Positions 8,149-17,395 of a stretch of 64,000 bases of DNA are shown piece by piece. Under the pieces are notes generated by a model that had not been told where the DNA came from, made no database searches, and worked only from the letters and a program-made list of their open reading frames with translations. The position numbers were made by a program, and so were the translations under genes. This DNA comes from Halorubrum persicum. GTDB taxonomy: Archaea; Halobacteriota; Halobacteria; Halobacteriales; Haloferacaceae. The stretch is from assembly GCF_002727125.1 (NCBI RefSeq), contig NZ_NHOA01000147.1, forward strand, positions 1 through 64,000, written 5' to 3'. Numbering within the stretch: the stretch's first letter is position 1; every line of letters begins with the position of its first letter.

Positions 8149-8465
8149 ACTCGATCCGAGGTGTTCGCTGCGTGGCGGATTATCACTCGACACTATTTTC
8201 GGTTCGGTAGTATCTCCGATTACGATACAGTCGTACTGATACAGGTTCTTTATATACTTTTTACACAGCTTCTGAGAGTTACGCATAACTATTTTTCGCC
8301 GTGTAGAAACCCTTTACCGGCAGTTAAAGATATTCAATTCTGTGAAGGTTTTATAAGTTAGAAGTAAAAAGTATATTGTAAGCGCGACCGGTCACACCTC
8401 TCGCCCCGCTCCGAGACACGGACTCGCCGCTGCGTAGTTGTAGTCCGGAATCAAGTGCCGAGCGA

Positions 8466-8509
8466 CCGGGCGGAGCCCGGCCGGCTCGCGTGGACCACCT
8501 ATCAAGGTG
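8466..8509 (+). promoter_or_regulatory. Two hairpins before the primase-helicase start
   Basis: CCGGGC/GCCCGG at 8466-8480 with a GGA loop, and CACCT/AGGTG at 8496-8509 with an ATCA loop. The second overlaps the GTG codon at 8507, so it could mask this start and favour the ATG at 8516. This is a possible translational control point; there is no direct evidence. Confidence 0.35.
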
Positions 8510-11500
8510 ACCCACATGACGGAAGATGTACGCGCCCCTGATAAATCCGGGGGCCCCGACACAGACGCGGCGAAGAACCAGCGAACCAACACGACCGGTA
8601 GCGACTCCCCCGCACCCACCGGGACGGGAGACGAAGCCATCGATGCAATCGTATCCCGGTACATCGACGACACCAGCGAGCGGAACGAGCACGGCATCCC
8701 GGACTCGTGGCGCGACGGTACCGTGAGCGATATACCCGGCGGAACTGGCGGTATCCCGGACGCGAACGGAGTCGTACTCCGACGCGCGGAACACATGTAC
8801 TCACGTCACTGTGACGTGGTGGTAGGTGTGGAGAGCGGCGTGCCGGTTACGGTCGTGCGGCAAGTGGTCGACGGACTTCCGCACGGGTCGCAAGACGCGG
8901 GTATATCAACGGTCAAGGTTATTATCGACGATGACCCGTCGAATCTACACGACGTGCACCGGTCCCTGGAGCCCGATACTCTCGGGAGTAACACGGATGA
9001 GGTACTCGGTGTCACTGACGACGGTGACATCGTCGCCGTCGACCCGCCGGAGACGGAGACTGGTGGCGAGGACCGGGCCGGTGACGGTATCGACGCCGAC
9101 ACGCTCGAAGACCTTGCCGGCGGTGAGGACGTGACGCTCGCCGACGGCACCGTCATCGGTGAGAAGACCGACAGTATGATCGACCCGTACGAATGCGGCG
9201 CGTGCGGAAAGGCATTCGAGTCGGAGCACGGACTCAAGACCCATTACGGGTCGCAGCACAGTGGTGTCGACGACGAGGAACGCGAGAAGCTGATGAACGG
9301 TGACTTTGGACCGGACACGACGGACCCGGACACCGGCGAGTCACTCCCCGGCGACGACGAGTCGGAGACCCTATCGCAACGCTCACGAGAGAAGAACAAA
9401 GCCGAGCAGGACGTACCCGAGCTGTGGGGTGAGGCCGAGTGGCGGTACCAGGCGGCATCGATGTCATCGAGCGATATTCGGAAGCCGGACGCGCGGGATG
9501 CGGTCGTCACGGCGCTCGAAGCCCAAGACGACTGGCTCAGCATCCGTGAACGGTGCCAGGAAGGGAACACGCACCTTGCACGGTACGACCCGGACGAGAG
9601 CGGTTCCGGTGCGTGGACAACCGATAACATCTACACCTACGTACTGGACGAGTCGAAGGACCGGCTCGGGTCCACTATCACCGACACGGAAGCCGCGCAC
9701 ATCATTCTGGAGCTCGCGTCGCGGAACCGCGTGTCAGAAGACGACGTGAACGCTGGCGACGACGACCGGCTGTTAGTCCCGGTGGCGAACGGGACGCTGG
9801 ACCTGAGCGACGCCGAGTACGATACGGGGACGCACTCGGTGGACCTGGACTCGGTCGAACTCTTAGAACCGGATAAGTCGCGTATGTGGCAATACCGTAT
9901 CGACACTGAGTACGACCCCGACTCGGCGGACCTGGACGGGCTCGATGAATGGGTCAAAGAGATCACGCACGACCACCGTGACGACGACCGTCGAATGCTG
10001 TGGGAGTGGATAGGACACGCGTTACACCCGGAGTACCCGACTGACGGATTCTTAGTGCTTATCGGGGACGGTGGGTCGGGTAAGTCGCAATTCCTCGGTC
10101 TCAATCGGAAAATGGTCGGTGAACACAACACGACCGCTCGGTCCATCAAAGACCTGCAGTCAAGGTTCGGGAAGGTGAACGGCGCGCTTAGTAGCGTGGC
10201 GAACATCAACACGGAACTCTCCGGCACGAAACAGGCGGGTATCGGACCGCTTAAATCAATGACGGCGAACGAGCCGACGTTCGTCGAGGATTCGAAGGGC
10301 GACGACGGGTCCGAGCAGACGAACACGACGACGATGATATTCGCATCGGACAATCCGCCCGCATTCGGACAGTCGAACAGGGCACTCGGACGGAGACTGT
10401 ACCCGGTTGAATTCCCGATGGAATACTGTGAGAACCCGGACCCGGAGAACCCGTACGAGTTACAGGCACGACCGAAGCACCTCGTCGAGTCGGAACTGCA
10501 GGAAGATGAGGCGCGGCAGAAAGCCGCGCTTGTTCGCGCGGTGCAAGGGCTCGTGCGGCTCATGGAAGAGGGGAACCCGACGACGGATCTTGAATGGGAA
10601 GAACGCATCGGGCTATACAATTCGTACGCGGACCCGATCGCCGACTTTCGACGGTCGTGTCTGAAGAAGGCACCGGACGCACCAGGTATCCATACAAATG
10701 ACCTATCGGCCGCGTACGACCGGTTCGCCAAACTCAACGGGCACGAAGGCAAGACGAAGCGGACTCTCGTCGAGCAGCTGCAGAAGCTCGATATACCGAT
10801 GCGAAAGCAGCGAACACGGACGTACACGCCCGGCGAATCCCGCGACGTTATCTATCAGGGTATCACGTTTACCGAGGACGCCGTGAAGTTCTTCTTGGAA
10901 GAGGATGCGCATTGGGATGCCGGGCTGTACAGGGAGTACGTGTCCATCGGCACTATTGAGACGACCGAGCAGGACGGGCTCGATACCGACAGTAGTAGCG
11001 ATGCGGACGGGTCGGGCGTGGCGGTCGGTGATGCGCTTGATATGCTCCGGGTCCGCGCGGCCGGGTCGGAGCACGGCCGGTCCGCCGGTCCCCGGTCGGC
11101 GGTCCTCGATGCGCTCGCCGTCGCCGGTATCGACGAGCCTAAGGATGAGCTTGATGCGCTTAGGCTCGAAGAGGGTGCGGTGTACGTCGAGGACGGTGAG
11201 GTGAGATTAACGGACCCGGTTGAGGCTGATAGGGACAGGGATGACAACGGCGACAGCGGCGACAGCAGTTACGAGAGTGACGGTGACGAGGATGACGGCT
11301 TGGGCGGCGACGATGGCAGCGGTGATGAGGATAGTAACGTCGGCGGGTGTGACGACACTGGCGGAGAGTTAGGGTCAGGTGATGCGGTGCGCGTCGATAC
11401 GCCCCGAGAGATAGCTGACTGCGTGTTACGGAGTATCGAGTTCGACCCGCACTATCCGATCGAAAGCACGGTCAGTACGGTTATGGCTACGGTACCGAGA

Positions 11501-11626
11501 TGTGAGTCTCGGGAAGCCGTCGAGGCGGTCATCAGTGAACTTATTGAGCACGGTAGGATTGAGCAGACAGGATCGCATAGGTTCCGTGTCGTCGATTCGA
11601 CTGCGGTTAATTGGGGCAATGCCTAA
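8507..11626 (+). CDS. P4/D5-type primase-helicase (superfamily 3) with N-terminal C2H2 zinc finger
   Basis: A 1039-residue replication protein. Residues about 227-252 form a C2H2 zinc finger (YECGACGKAFESEHGLKTH, then a second histidine). Residues about 420-510 look like the D5_N domain. A superfamily 3 helicase follows: Walker A LIGDGGSGKSQF near 518-529, a NINTEL segment near the Walker B position, and motif C with its polar residue in TMIFASDNPP. The end is a long acidic, low-complexity linker (about 905-960), then a small winged-helix-like domain (ESREAVEAVISELIEHGRIEQTG). Such proteins unwind and prime plasmid or phage origins. The GTG at 8507 and ATG at 8516 are alternative starts; a hairpin covers the GTG. 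Confidence 0.85.
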   Translation: MTHMTEDVRAPDKSGGPDTDAAKNQRTNTTGSDSPAPTGTGDEAIDAIVSRYIDDTSERNEHGIPDSWRDGTVSDIPGGTGGIPDANGVVLRRAEHMYSRHCDVVVGVESGVPVTVVRQVVDGLPHGSQDAGISTVKVIIDDDPSNLHDVHRSLEPDTLGSNTDEVLGVTDDGDIVAVDPPETETGGEDRAGDGIDADTLEDLAGGEDVTLADGTVIGEKTDSMIDPYECGACGKAFESEHGLKTHYGSQHSGVDDEEREKLMNGDFGPDTTDPDTGESLPGDDESETLSQRSREKNKAEQDVPELWGEAEWRYQAASMSSSDIRKPDARDAVVTALEAQDDWLSIRERCQEGNTHLARYDPDESGSGAWTTDNIYTYVLDESKDRLGSTITDTEAAHIILELASRNRVSEDDVNAGDDDRLLVPVANGTLDLSDAEYDTGTHSVDLDSVELLEPDKSRMWQYRIDTEYDPDSADLDGLDEWVKEITHDHRDDDRRMLWEWIGHALHPEYPTDGFLVLIGDGGSGKSQFLGLNRKMVGEHNTTARSIKDLQSRFGKVNGALSSVANINTELSGTKQAGIGPLKSMTANEPTFVEDSKGDDGSEQTNTTTMIFASDNPPAFGQSNRALGRRLYPVEFPMEYCENPDPENPYELQARPKHLVESELQEDEARQKAALVRAVQGLVRLMEEGNPTTDLEWEERIGLYNSYADPIADFRRSCLKKAPDAPGIHTNDLSAAYDRFAKLNGHEGKTKRTLVEQLQKLDIPMRKQRTRTYTPGESRDVIYQGITFTEDAVKFFLEEDAHWDAGLYREYVSIGTIETTEQDGLDTDSSSDADGSGVAVGDALDMLRVRAAGSEHGRSAGPRSAVLDALAVAGIDEPKDELDALRLEEGAVYVEDGEVRLTDPVEADRDRDDNGDSGDSSYESDGDEDDGLGGDDGSGDEDSNVGGCDDTGGELGSGDAVRVDTPREIADCVLRSIEFDPHYPIESTVSTVMATVPRCESREAVEAVISELIEHGRIEQTGSHRFRVVDSTAVNWGNA

Positions 11627-11643
11627 CGTGAGGTGTTACAGTT

Positions 11644-12240
11644 ATGGGGAGTTACAACGATTTACAATGGCGAACGGACGAGCTCGCTGCGCTCCCGCGC
11701 CCGGAGTACGAGTGGAAGTGGGACGCGGTCGTCGATCCGGACGCCGGCGTGTCCTGGGGCCTGGCGCACCGGCTCAAGGATGCCGGATATATCGAGCCGA
11801 TTGAGGACCGGCCAGGGTACTGGTCGACAACACGTCGATTCGCGGAATGGGTCAGCGATTGGTTTCCTGATGTCGAGCTCGCAGATCACGGTCAGTCGCG
11901 GCTCCCGGTTCCGGACGGCGACCGGTGTTCCGACCAGTCACACGGCCGGAAATCCCGGGGTCAATCGATAAGAAATCCTGGGTTCGAGTCGGTGCAGCTC
12001 GATCTAAACGGGTCAGATGCAACGGCTGAATTCGAGGCGGTTCGACGACGGGAAGAGCTCGCGGTGGTTGAGGAAGCTCGCCGAGCTGGAGCGGAGAAGG
12101 GCCCGCCGAAGTCGATGCGGGCCGAAGACGATGATCGGCAGCTCGGACTTGACGCGTTCGCCGCGGACGGCGACGCGGTAGCTCCGGGGCGGCTCGCAGC
12201 GCCGGACGGGGATGTTATCGGGTCGCCGTCGCTCGCGTAA
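11644..12240 (+). CDS. Hypothetical protein, possible winged-helix N-terminus
   Basis: A 198-residue protein starting 17 bases after the primase-helicase stop, so probably cotranscribed. Residues 25-75 (SWGLAHRLKDAGYIEPIEDRPGYW and following TTRRFAEWV) resemble a winged-helix pattern of helix, helix and beta-hairpin. The middle is a charged helix (AEFEAVRRREELAVVEEARRAG) and the tail is acidic and proline/glycine-rich. No catalytic motif is visible. The context suggests an accessory replication or regulatory protein. The function is unknown. Confidence 0.6.
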   Translation: MGSYNDLQWRTDELAALPRPEYEWKWDAVVDPDAGVSWGLAHRLKDAGYIEPIEDRPGYWSTTRRFAEWVSDWFPDVELADHGQSRLPVPDGDRCSDQSHGRKSRGQSIRNPGFESVQLDLNGSDATAEFEAVRRREELAVVEEARRAGAEKGPPKSMRAEDDDRQLGLDAFAADGDAVAPGRLAAPDGDVIGSPSLA

Positions 12241-12346
12241 TAATTACCAGGCAATCTCTAAGATCATTCGAGTGGTACGATACGTAGGTAGACTAGACTC
12301 AGTCGTTTTACGAGCCTACTAATGGGTCTGTGAGTCCGTCGACGAT

Positions 12347-12643
12347 ATGACGGACCGAAACCGCAAGCAACTCGGTGAGACTCCCGAGACGGTGCATGTA
12401 TGGATCTGCCAGATCAAAGGATCAACGCATAAGACCACGGTGTTCTGCGACAGAGAACGCGCCAGGACGTGGGTACGTGCTCGGCTCGGATCCGACGGTC
12501 AATGGCGACACGGCGACTGGCGGGACGTGTATGAGCTTGACTCGGAGCCGGATACCGGGATCGTTGAGTTCAGCGTCGTTGAGGACGCCGTCGGTATCGT
12601 TGTTGAGGACGGTGGGACTAGTCCCACCGAACATAACGCGTGA
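12347..12643 (+). CDS. Small paralogous protein A of the element
   Basis: A 98-residue protein. Its core (VHVWICQIKGSTHKT, DRERARTWVRARLGSDGQW and TGIVEFSVVEDAVGIVVE) matches, in order and spacing, the proteins at 13523-13786 and, more weakly, 13791-14069. The predicted fold is a strand pair, a helix bearing an ARTWV or similar signature, a strand and a final strand. No known family is recognised. The members flank a PD-(D/E)XK gene and lie just before the type IIG restriction-modification gene, so a role in regulating or blocking restriction is possible but unproven. Confidence 0.65.
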   Translation: MTDRNRKQLGETPETVHVWICQIKGSTHKTTVFCDRERARTWVRARLGSDGQWRHGDWRDVYELDSEPDTGIVEFSVVEDAVGIVVEDGGTSPTEHNA

Positions 12644-12817
12644 TGGGTGTGTGCTAGTTACGGGAAATGTCGCTGCGTACGTTCTCACGAGCACCGTCAA
12701 ATCAGGCTCATCGCCTGCCAGTAGCCAAGAACGTCGGAGATTGACGATCAATTTTCCGAATCTATATTTAAATACATACCATAGTGGTAACTAAGCGCGG
12801 AAGTGCCTCAGAAGGCC

Positions 12818-12837
12818 CCCGGCGTGGCTGCGCCGGG
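12818..12837 (+). promoter_or_regulatory. GC-rich hairpin in the leader of the PD-(D/E)XK gene
   Basis: CCCGGCG (12818-12824) and CGCCGGG (12831-12837) are exact inverse copies with a six-base loop. It lies between an AT-rich promoter-like block (tatatttaaataca, about 12761-12776) and the start at 12856. It may be a leader structure or a terminator of the upstream unit. Confidence 0.4.
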
Positions 12838-12855
12838 TGCACCGTGCTGCCAAGC

Positions 12856-13395
12856 ATGACAGCAATGAGTCCTACACAACGCCGACATGAAAGAGTATCG
12901 CACCGATCAATCGAGGACTGCCCGGTTATTGAACTCTCCGAGCAGGAGTACAAAATCGGCTGGCATATCGCCGCTGCAAGGACGATCTCATACGAGGGTG
13001 TGAGCGACGATCCGTTTGGATCCCAGGACCAATTCCAAGCTCATTTGACAGGTGTGTTAGGTGAGATGGCAGTCGCAAAAGCCGCGAGGAGCGAGATGGA
13101 TGACAAGATCTATGTGCGTGGTGATCCCGGACATGATCTCCTCGTCGCTGAATACACTACTGACGTTAAGACTACCGCTACACACATTCAGCAACCGGAT
13201 CTGATTGTCCCGACAGATCGGAAGCTGAGCGCCGATTTGTATATCTTGGCGCATCGAATCGCCGGTCGGAAGATACGCTTGGTCGGTTGGGCTGACCACT
13301 GCACGATCACCGACTGTGAACCAAAGCGTGAACCGGGGTCTCAGCTGAACTACATCGTCCCGTTCGAGGAGCTACAGCCAATTCCCACCGAGTAA
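12856..13395 (+). CDS. Putative PD-(D/E)XK nuclease-like protein
   Basis: A 179-residue protein if read from MTAMSPTQRR; a further ATG three codons later is equally possible, and upstream codons cross a hairpin. The fold pattern is a helix with a conserved glutamate (GVLGEMAVAKA), then GHDLLV with the metal-binding aspartate, then TTDVKTTATH, where D-x-K fills the (D/E)-x-K position. Next come PDLIVPTDRKL, a DLYILAHRI strand and IRLVGWAD. This is the arrangement of PD-(D/E)XK nucleases seen in archaeal virus and plasmid proteins. It carries no target-recognition domain, so it may be a replication or repair nuclease rather than a restriction enzyme. Confidence 0.65.
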   Translation: MTAMSPTQRRHERVSHRSIEDCPVIELSEQEYKIGWHIAAARTISYEGVSDDPFGSQDQFQAHLTGVLGEMAVAKAARSEMDDKIYVRGDPGHDLLVAEYTTDVKTTATHIQQPDLIVPTDRKLSADLYILAHRIAGRKIRLVGWADHCTITDCEPKREPGSQLNYIVPFEELQPIPTE

Positions 13396-13522
13396 CCGAC
13401 ATATCCAGAGGATATGACGACTCAGGTGCAATACCCTCATCAGCGGGAGCAGCACGCGTGGATAGAGTAGTTGAGTTACATTGATTTGCGAGCTTACTTT
13501 TGAATCGGTGAGCCTGTCGACG

Positions 13523-13786
13523 ATGATGAGACGCGACATCGCCGCGGAAGACGACGACACCGTGTGTATCTGGGTATGCAAGCTACAAGGCACAAAGTCT
13601 GAGCTCGGTGCGAGAGCTGATCGTGAGCTTGCGCAGGCGTGGGTTGAGAGACGCCTCGATGACGACGGGGAATGGCACGAATATGGGCATAAATACGTTT
13701 TCCAGCCGAGCGATGGGATTGACTCCGGAATTGTAGAGTTAGTCCCGGTACACGACGCGGTCGGTATGGTCGTCGAGGAGCCGTGA
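13523..13786 (+). CDS. Small paralogous protein B of the element
   Basis: An 87-residue protein read from tandem ATGs (13523, 13526). The core VCIWVCKLQGTK, then RELAQAWVERRLDDDGEW, then SGIVELVPVHDAVGMVVEEP aligns along its length with protein A at 12347-12643. An upstream in-frame ATG at 13481 would add residues that do not match the family, so it was not used. The next family member starts five bases after this stop. Function unknown. Confidence 0.65.
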   Translation: MMRRDIAAEDDDTVCIWVCKLQGTKSELGARADRELAQAWVERRLDDDGEWHEYGHKYVFQPSDGIDSGIVELVPVHDAVGMVVEEP

Positions 13787-13790
13787 ATGG

Positions 13791-14069
13791 ATGGGACGGA
13801 TCCCGCCGAATCACGACGCTGCGGCCGTATTCGTAGCCGAATACCGGAGCAAGAGGCGAGCAGATGCGCGAGGATTTAGCAGCGCAGCGCGCGCCAAGAG
13901 ATGGATCGAAGAGCAAACCGAGCAGTCACTACAGTGGGACCAACCCAGAGAATTCGAGTGGCGTGTCACCACAGACTATCTGATGTGCCGGGTTCGACGA
14001 ATCCCGTTACACGACCCTCTTACTCTCCGGAGACGCTTCGAGGACGCATTCAACGGCAAGTACGATTGA
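13791..14069 (+). CDS. Small paralogous protein C of the element
   Basis: A 92-residue protein with the same layout as proteins A and B, though more diverged: AAVFVAEYRSKRRADARGF, then AARAKRWIEEQTEQSLQW, then CRVRRIPLHDPL. The tryptophan helix and the final strand are shared. It is more basic than its relatives. It ends immediately before the type IIG gene, suggesting one transcript. Function unknown. Confidence 0.55.
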   Translation: MGRIPPNHDAAAVFVAEYRSKRRADARGFSSAARAKRWIEEQTEQSLQWDQPREFEWRVTTDYLMCRVRRIPLHDPLTLRRRFEDAFNGKYD

Positions 14070-14111
14070 GTGTCGGAAACTTTGTATCCCATTAACGAGA
14101 CGGGTATTTCA

Positions 14112-17100
14112 ATGAGTGTCACGGTCGACCAACTTCTTGAAGACATCGACGTAAGCGAAATAGAGTCTCTCGCAAACGAATTCGGAAATCTCACAGACTA
14201 CGATCGGGACCAGATGAACGAAGCCACGGTCAGGCAGCAGTACATCAACCCGCTTCTACGGGCCCTTGGATGGGACACCACATCAGACCAGGTACTCCCA
14301 GAACAACGCACACTGGCCGGCGACGCCGACTACGCACTAAGCCTGAACGGCCGCGAACAGTTTTTCATCGAAGCAAAAGCCCCCGGCAGAAACCTTGACG
14401 GAACACGGCGAGTCCGCGGTGAAGAACAGTCATTCGCAGTGCAGGCAATCGATTATGCGTGGCACCAGGGATGCGATTGGGCGGTACTCACTAACTTCGA
14501 GGAATTCCGGTTATACTTCACTCACATTCCGAAAGACCGCATCGAGGACGGTCTCGTATTCGAACTCTCAGTAGACGAGTACGCGTCTGACGACGGGTTA
14601 GAAGAACTCGCGCAGATCTCGAAACCAGCGGTCCAGAACAGGTCGCTTGAAGCGCTTGAACGGAACCGTGAACGCGAAACCGTTACTGACGAGATTCTGA
14701 ATGTCCTGTCGAAAGCCCGTGTACAACTCACACAGGACGTGCACGGATCGCACCCTGACCTCGATATGGATGAGCTCAGGGACGGTGTGCAGCGGATTCT
14801 TGACCGGTTAGTCGTGATGCGCGTCGCTGAAGACCGGTCCGTTATCCCGCGGGATTCACTGTTGAATATGATGGAGTCATGGTCTGACACGACGATTAAC
14901 CCGGAAGTCCGGACGCTCGTGAAAGACCTGAAAAACGCGTTCCGGGATTTTGACTCAGTCTACAACTCGGAACTCTTCGCTGAGCACGACTGCGAGGACT
15001 ACGAAATCAGCAACGATGTCCTCGAAGAGATCATCGAGGAACTGTACGACTACAATTTCGCGTACATCGACGCGGACGTTCTCGGGTCAATCTACGAGGA
15101 TTACCTCGGGCACGCAATCGAGGACAAGGAAGGCGAGGAAGCCCTCGAACTTGTCACGCAAGCCGATGAGCGGCGAGAAGGCGGGATTTATTACACACCA
15201 GTTCCGGTCGTCGAATACATCGTTGAATCAACGCTCGGAGACCGGTTAGACCGGATCATGAGTGACGTTTCGGCCGAGTTAGACGGCGATGACCCGGATT
15301 TTGAAGCTGCACGCGAGGAATTCGACCGGATTGAGACTATCAAATTCCTTGACGTGACGTGCGGGTCCGGGTCATTCCTGATTAAAGCATACGACCTCAT
15401 CTTAGACTGCTACGAGGAGTACAAGCAGTTGGTGCAGGATGCGAACGGTTCCGGGGGTGTGACATCGTACTCAGAAGCGCAGACACTCCCGAACGACTAC
15501 GAGCAACGCATACTGAGAAACAACCTGTTCGGTGTCGACCTGGACTACCAGGCAACGGAAATCGCCACGGTGAACCTGTTGCTGAAAGCCCTACGGAAGG
15601 GTGAGAAACTCCCGGCGATCCTCGAAGACAACGTGCGGCGAGGGAACAGCCTGCTGAACGGTGACCCGGAAACCGTTGCTGATGTACTCGGGATTACTGA
15701 AGCTGAAGCGCGTGAACTCGGCGCGTTCCCGTGGGAAGACGAATTCGACGACGTATTCGAATCGAATGGTGGCTTCGACGTTATCGCCGGAAATCCACCG
15801 TGGGGAGCCGATATTGAAGGCATTAGAACGTGGGTTGAGCACGACGAACACGGGTTCGACTTAGCAACCGGGCAGTACGATTCGTACGAGTTACTGATGG
15901 AAGCCGGTGAAGACATTCTGACTGACGACGGGACGCTCGGATTCATTATCCCGGATTCAATCTTCCGTGAGGAACACGAGGAACTCCGAGAATGGCTGGC
16001 CGAGCAGCACACCATCGACCAGGCGCACAAGCTCGGAGAAGGTATCTTCGACGACGTGTGGAGCGGGACAGCCATCGTTCAGTACACGACGACGAAGTCG
16101 GATGGGTCGAACACGGTCGAGTGTTCAGTGCTACGTAAAGAGGACCGTGAGCGAATGTCCGGAACGGGCGGGTCGGCATTGTCAACGCTCATCGATGAGC
16201 GACGGAACACGAAACCGCAGCAACGAATTCTTGACGAGCCGGATTACAACTTCCGACCGTTTGCTAACGAGGACGACTACGAGATTATGGGTATCATGGA
16301 AACCGGAACCGTCGATACGTATGATGTCCTTGATGATTCCCGCGGTGATGAGATAGGGAAATCCGGTGAAGTGATGCGGTGCCCGAATTGCTTCGAGTGG
16401 GATACGTACCCGCGATCGCGTGCAGCCTCGAAGGGCGGTGGGTATTACCCGAAGACGTGCACGCACTGTGACCACGAGTACGAGTTCGAAGATGCAGCTG
16501 AGACGAGAGAGATCATCAAGGACAACCAGCCGAACGACGAATGGAAGAAACTGTATTTCGGTGAGCACGTCACCAGGTACCGGGAGACGGGCCGCGCGTA
16601 TATCGACGATTCGATTAGTGGGATTGATTTTGAAGACGAATCGTTGTATGAGCCCCCGAAGATACTGCTTAGGAAGACCGGATTCGGGTTCAACGCGTTC
16701 ATCGACTACTCGGATGCGCGGTGCTTGCAAGTGGTATTCGTGTTCAGACTGAAAGACGATCGTGACAAGCCGTTCGACCAGTATGATATAGAGTACTTCT
16801 TAGGGTTGCTGAACTCCCGCGTGATGCTGTATTACTACACGAAGGAACGGTCCGAGATTGAATGGCAGTCGTACCCATACAAGACGCAAGGCCTTGTGAT
16901 GGGGTTACCGTTCCCAGAGGTAGATTTTGACGATGAGGAACAGGTAGAGCAGTACGAACGGTTCTGTGAGTTAGTCCGGAATGCGTGCCAGGGAACCGGG
17001 AAGATTGATTCTCAGGATGATTGGGAGATTGAACGGTTAGCGTATGAGTTCTATGGGATTCCTGAGAATAAACGCAACCGGATTACGAATGAATTAAAGG

Positions 17101-17153
17101 AGCTACAACGGCTACAGGTGGTTCGAGAGTTATTCCCCGGTGACGAGGATTAA
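14112..17153 (+). CDS. Type IIG restriction-modification enzyme (fused endonuclease and adenine methyltransferase)
   Basis: About 1013 residues. The N-terminus is a PD-(D/E)XK nuclease: DADYAL, then FFIEAKAPG near residues 84-92. A helical connector follows, then a gamma-class N6-adenine methyltransferase with the AdoMet motif FLDVTCGSGSF near 410-420, the VDLDYQATEIATVNLL motif, and the catalytic NPPW near 561. The C-terminal target-recognition region contains a zinc ribbon (CPNC and CTHC, near 756-790). Such Eco57I-like enzymes both cut and methylate one recognition sequence, so no partner gene is needed. A GTG at 14070 could extend it by 14 residues; ATG 14112 was preferred. The (D/E)-x-K and NPPW motifs are intact, so both activities are plausible. 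Confidence 0.9.
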   Translation: MSVTVDQLLEDIDVSEIESLANEFGNLTDYDRDQMNEATVRQQYINPLLRALGWDTTSDQVLPEQRTLAGDADYALSLNGREQFFIEAKAPGRNLDGTRRVRGEEQSFAVQAIDYAWHQGCDWAVLTNFEEFRLYFTHIPKDRIEDGLVFELSVDEYASDDGLEELAQISKPAVQNRSLEALERNRERETVTDEILNVLSKARVQLTQDVHGSHPDLDMDELRDGVQRILDRLVVMRVAEDRSVIPRDSLLNMMESWSDTTINPEVRTLVKDLKNAFRDFDSVYNSELFAEHDCEDYEISNDVLEEIIEELYDYNFAYIDADVLGSIYEDYLGHAIEDKEGEEALELVTQADERREGGIYYTPVPVVEYIVESTLGDRLDRIMSDVSAELDGDDPDFEAAREEFDRIETIKFLDVTCGSGSFLIKAYDLILDCYEEYKQLVQDANGSGGVTSYSEAQTLPNDYEQRILRNNLFGVDLDYQATEIATVNLLLKALRKGEKLPAILEDNVRRGNSLLNGDPETVADVLGITEAEARELGAFPWEDEFDDVFESNGGFDVIAGNPPWGADIEGIRTWVEHDEHGFDLATGQYDSYELLMEAGEDILTDDGTLGFIIPDSIFREEHEELREWLAEQHTIDQAHKLGEGIFDDVWSGTAIVQYTTTKSDGSNTVECSVLRKEDRERMSGTGGSALSTLIDERRNTKPQQRILDEPDYNFRPFANEDDYEIMGIMETGTVDTYDVLDDSRGDEIGKSGEVMRCPNCFEWDTYPRSRAASKGGGYYPKTCTHCDHEYEFEDAAETREIIKDNQPNDEWKKLYFGEHVTRYRETGRAYIDDSISGIDFEDESLYEPPKILLRKTGFGFNAFIDYSDARCLQVVFVFRLKDDRDKPFDQYDIEYFLGLLNSRVMLYYYTKERSEIEWQSYPYKTQGLVMGLPFPEVDFDDEEQVEQYERFCELVRNACQGTGKIDSQDDWEIERLAYEFYGIPENKRNRITNELKELQRLQVVRELFPGDED

Positions 17154-17395
17154 TCGATCGGGACTAAGTCTGAGTGACGGAAGTGTACAGGAAGCTGCTT
17201 TCCTGTAAGAAGATCTTCAATAGAGTATGAGTAGGCGTTTAGTTCAGTTTCACTCTCTTCCCTGTTGATGTGAACATCAACTATCCGCCCTTTTATCCCG
17301 TGAAACTCTGAATCGGGATCCCGCGGATCAAGTCGTGTTTTCACCGTATCTCCCGGTGAATACGGTGAATTTGATGGTTGATGTGGATCGTTCAT
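17150..17395 (-). CDS. Small hypothetical protein, SH3/KOW-like pattern
   Basis: An 81-residue acidic protein on the opposite strand, its stop overlapping the end of the type IIG gene by four bases. The sequence YSPGDTVKTRLDPRDPD, then GIKGRIVDVHI, then LPVHFRHSDLVPID has the rhythm of a small beta-barrel (a GDTV strand, a G-x-V-x-V strand and a final RHSDLVPI strand). No signal peptide or cysteines. It is the only minus-strand gene in this part of the element. Function unknown. Confidence 0.6.
   Translation of the reverse strand: MNDPHQPSNSPYSPGDTVKTRLDPRDPDSEFHGIKGRIVDVHINREESETELNAYSYSIEDLLTGKQLPVHFRHSDLVPID

Larger units (their letters stand above)
7844..8506. other. Repeat-rich AT-rich intergenic region, candidate replication origin
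   Basis: A gene-free region of about 660 bp directly before the primase-helicase gene. It holds repeated GGTGGAC/GTCCACC heptamers: 7878-7884, 8058-8064, 8120-8126 (inverse) and 8142-8148, with partial copies at 7930-7935 and 8067-8073. Two of them lie within inverted repeats. It also has AAGGGTA/TACCCTT motifs at 7983-8030, including a perfect 12-bp palindrome at 8019-8030, and an AT-rich block (about 8225-8385). Iterons, palindromes and a melting region next to a replicative helicase are typical of plasmid origins. The assignment is an inference. Confidence 0.5.
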
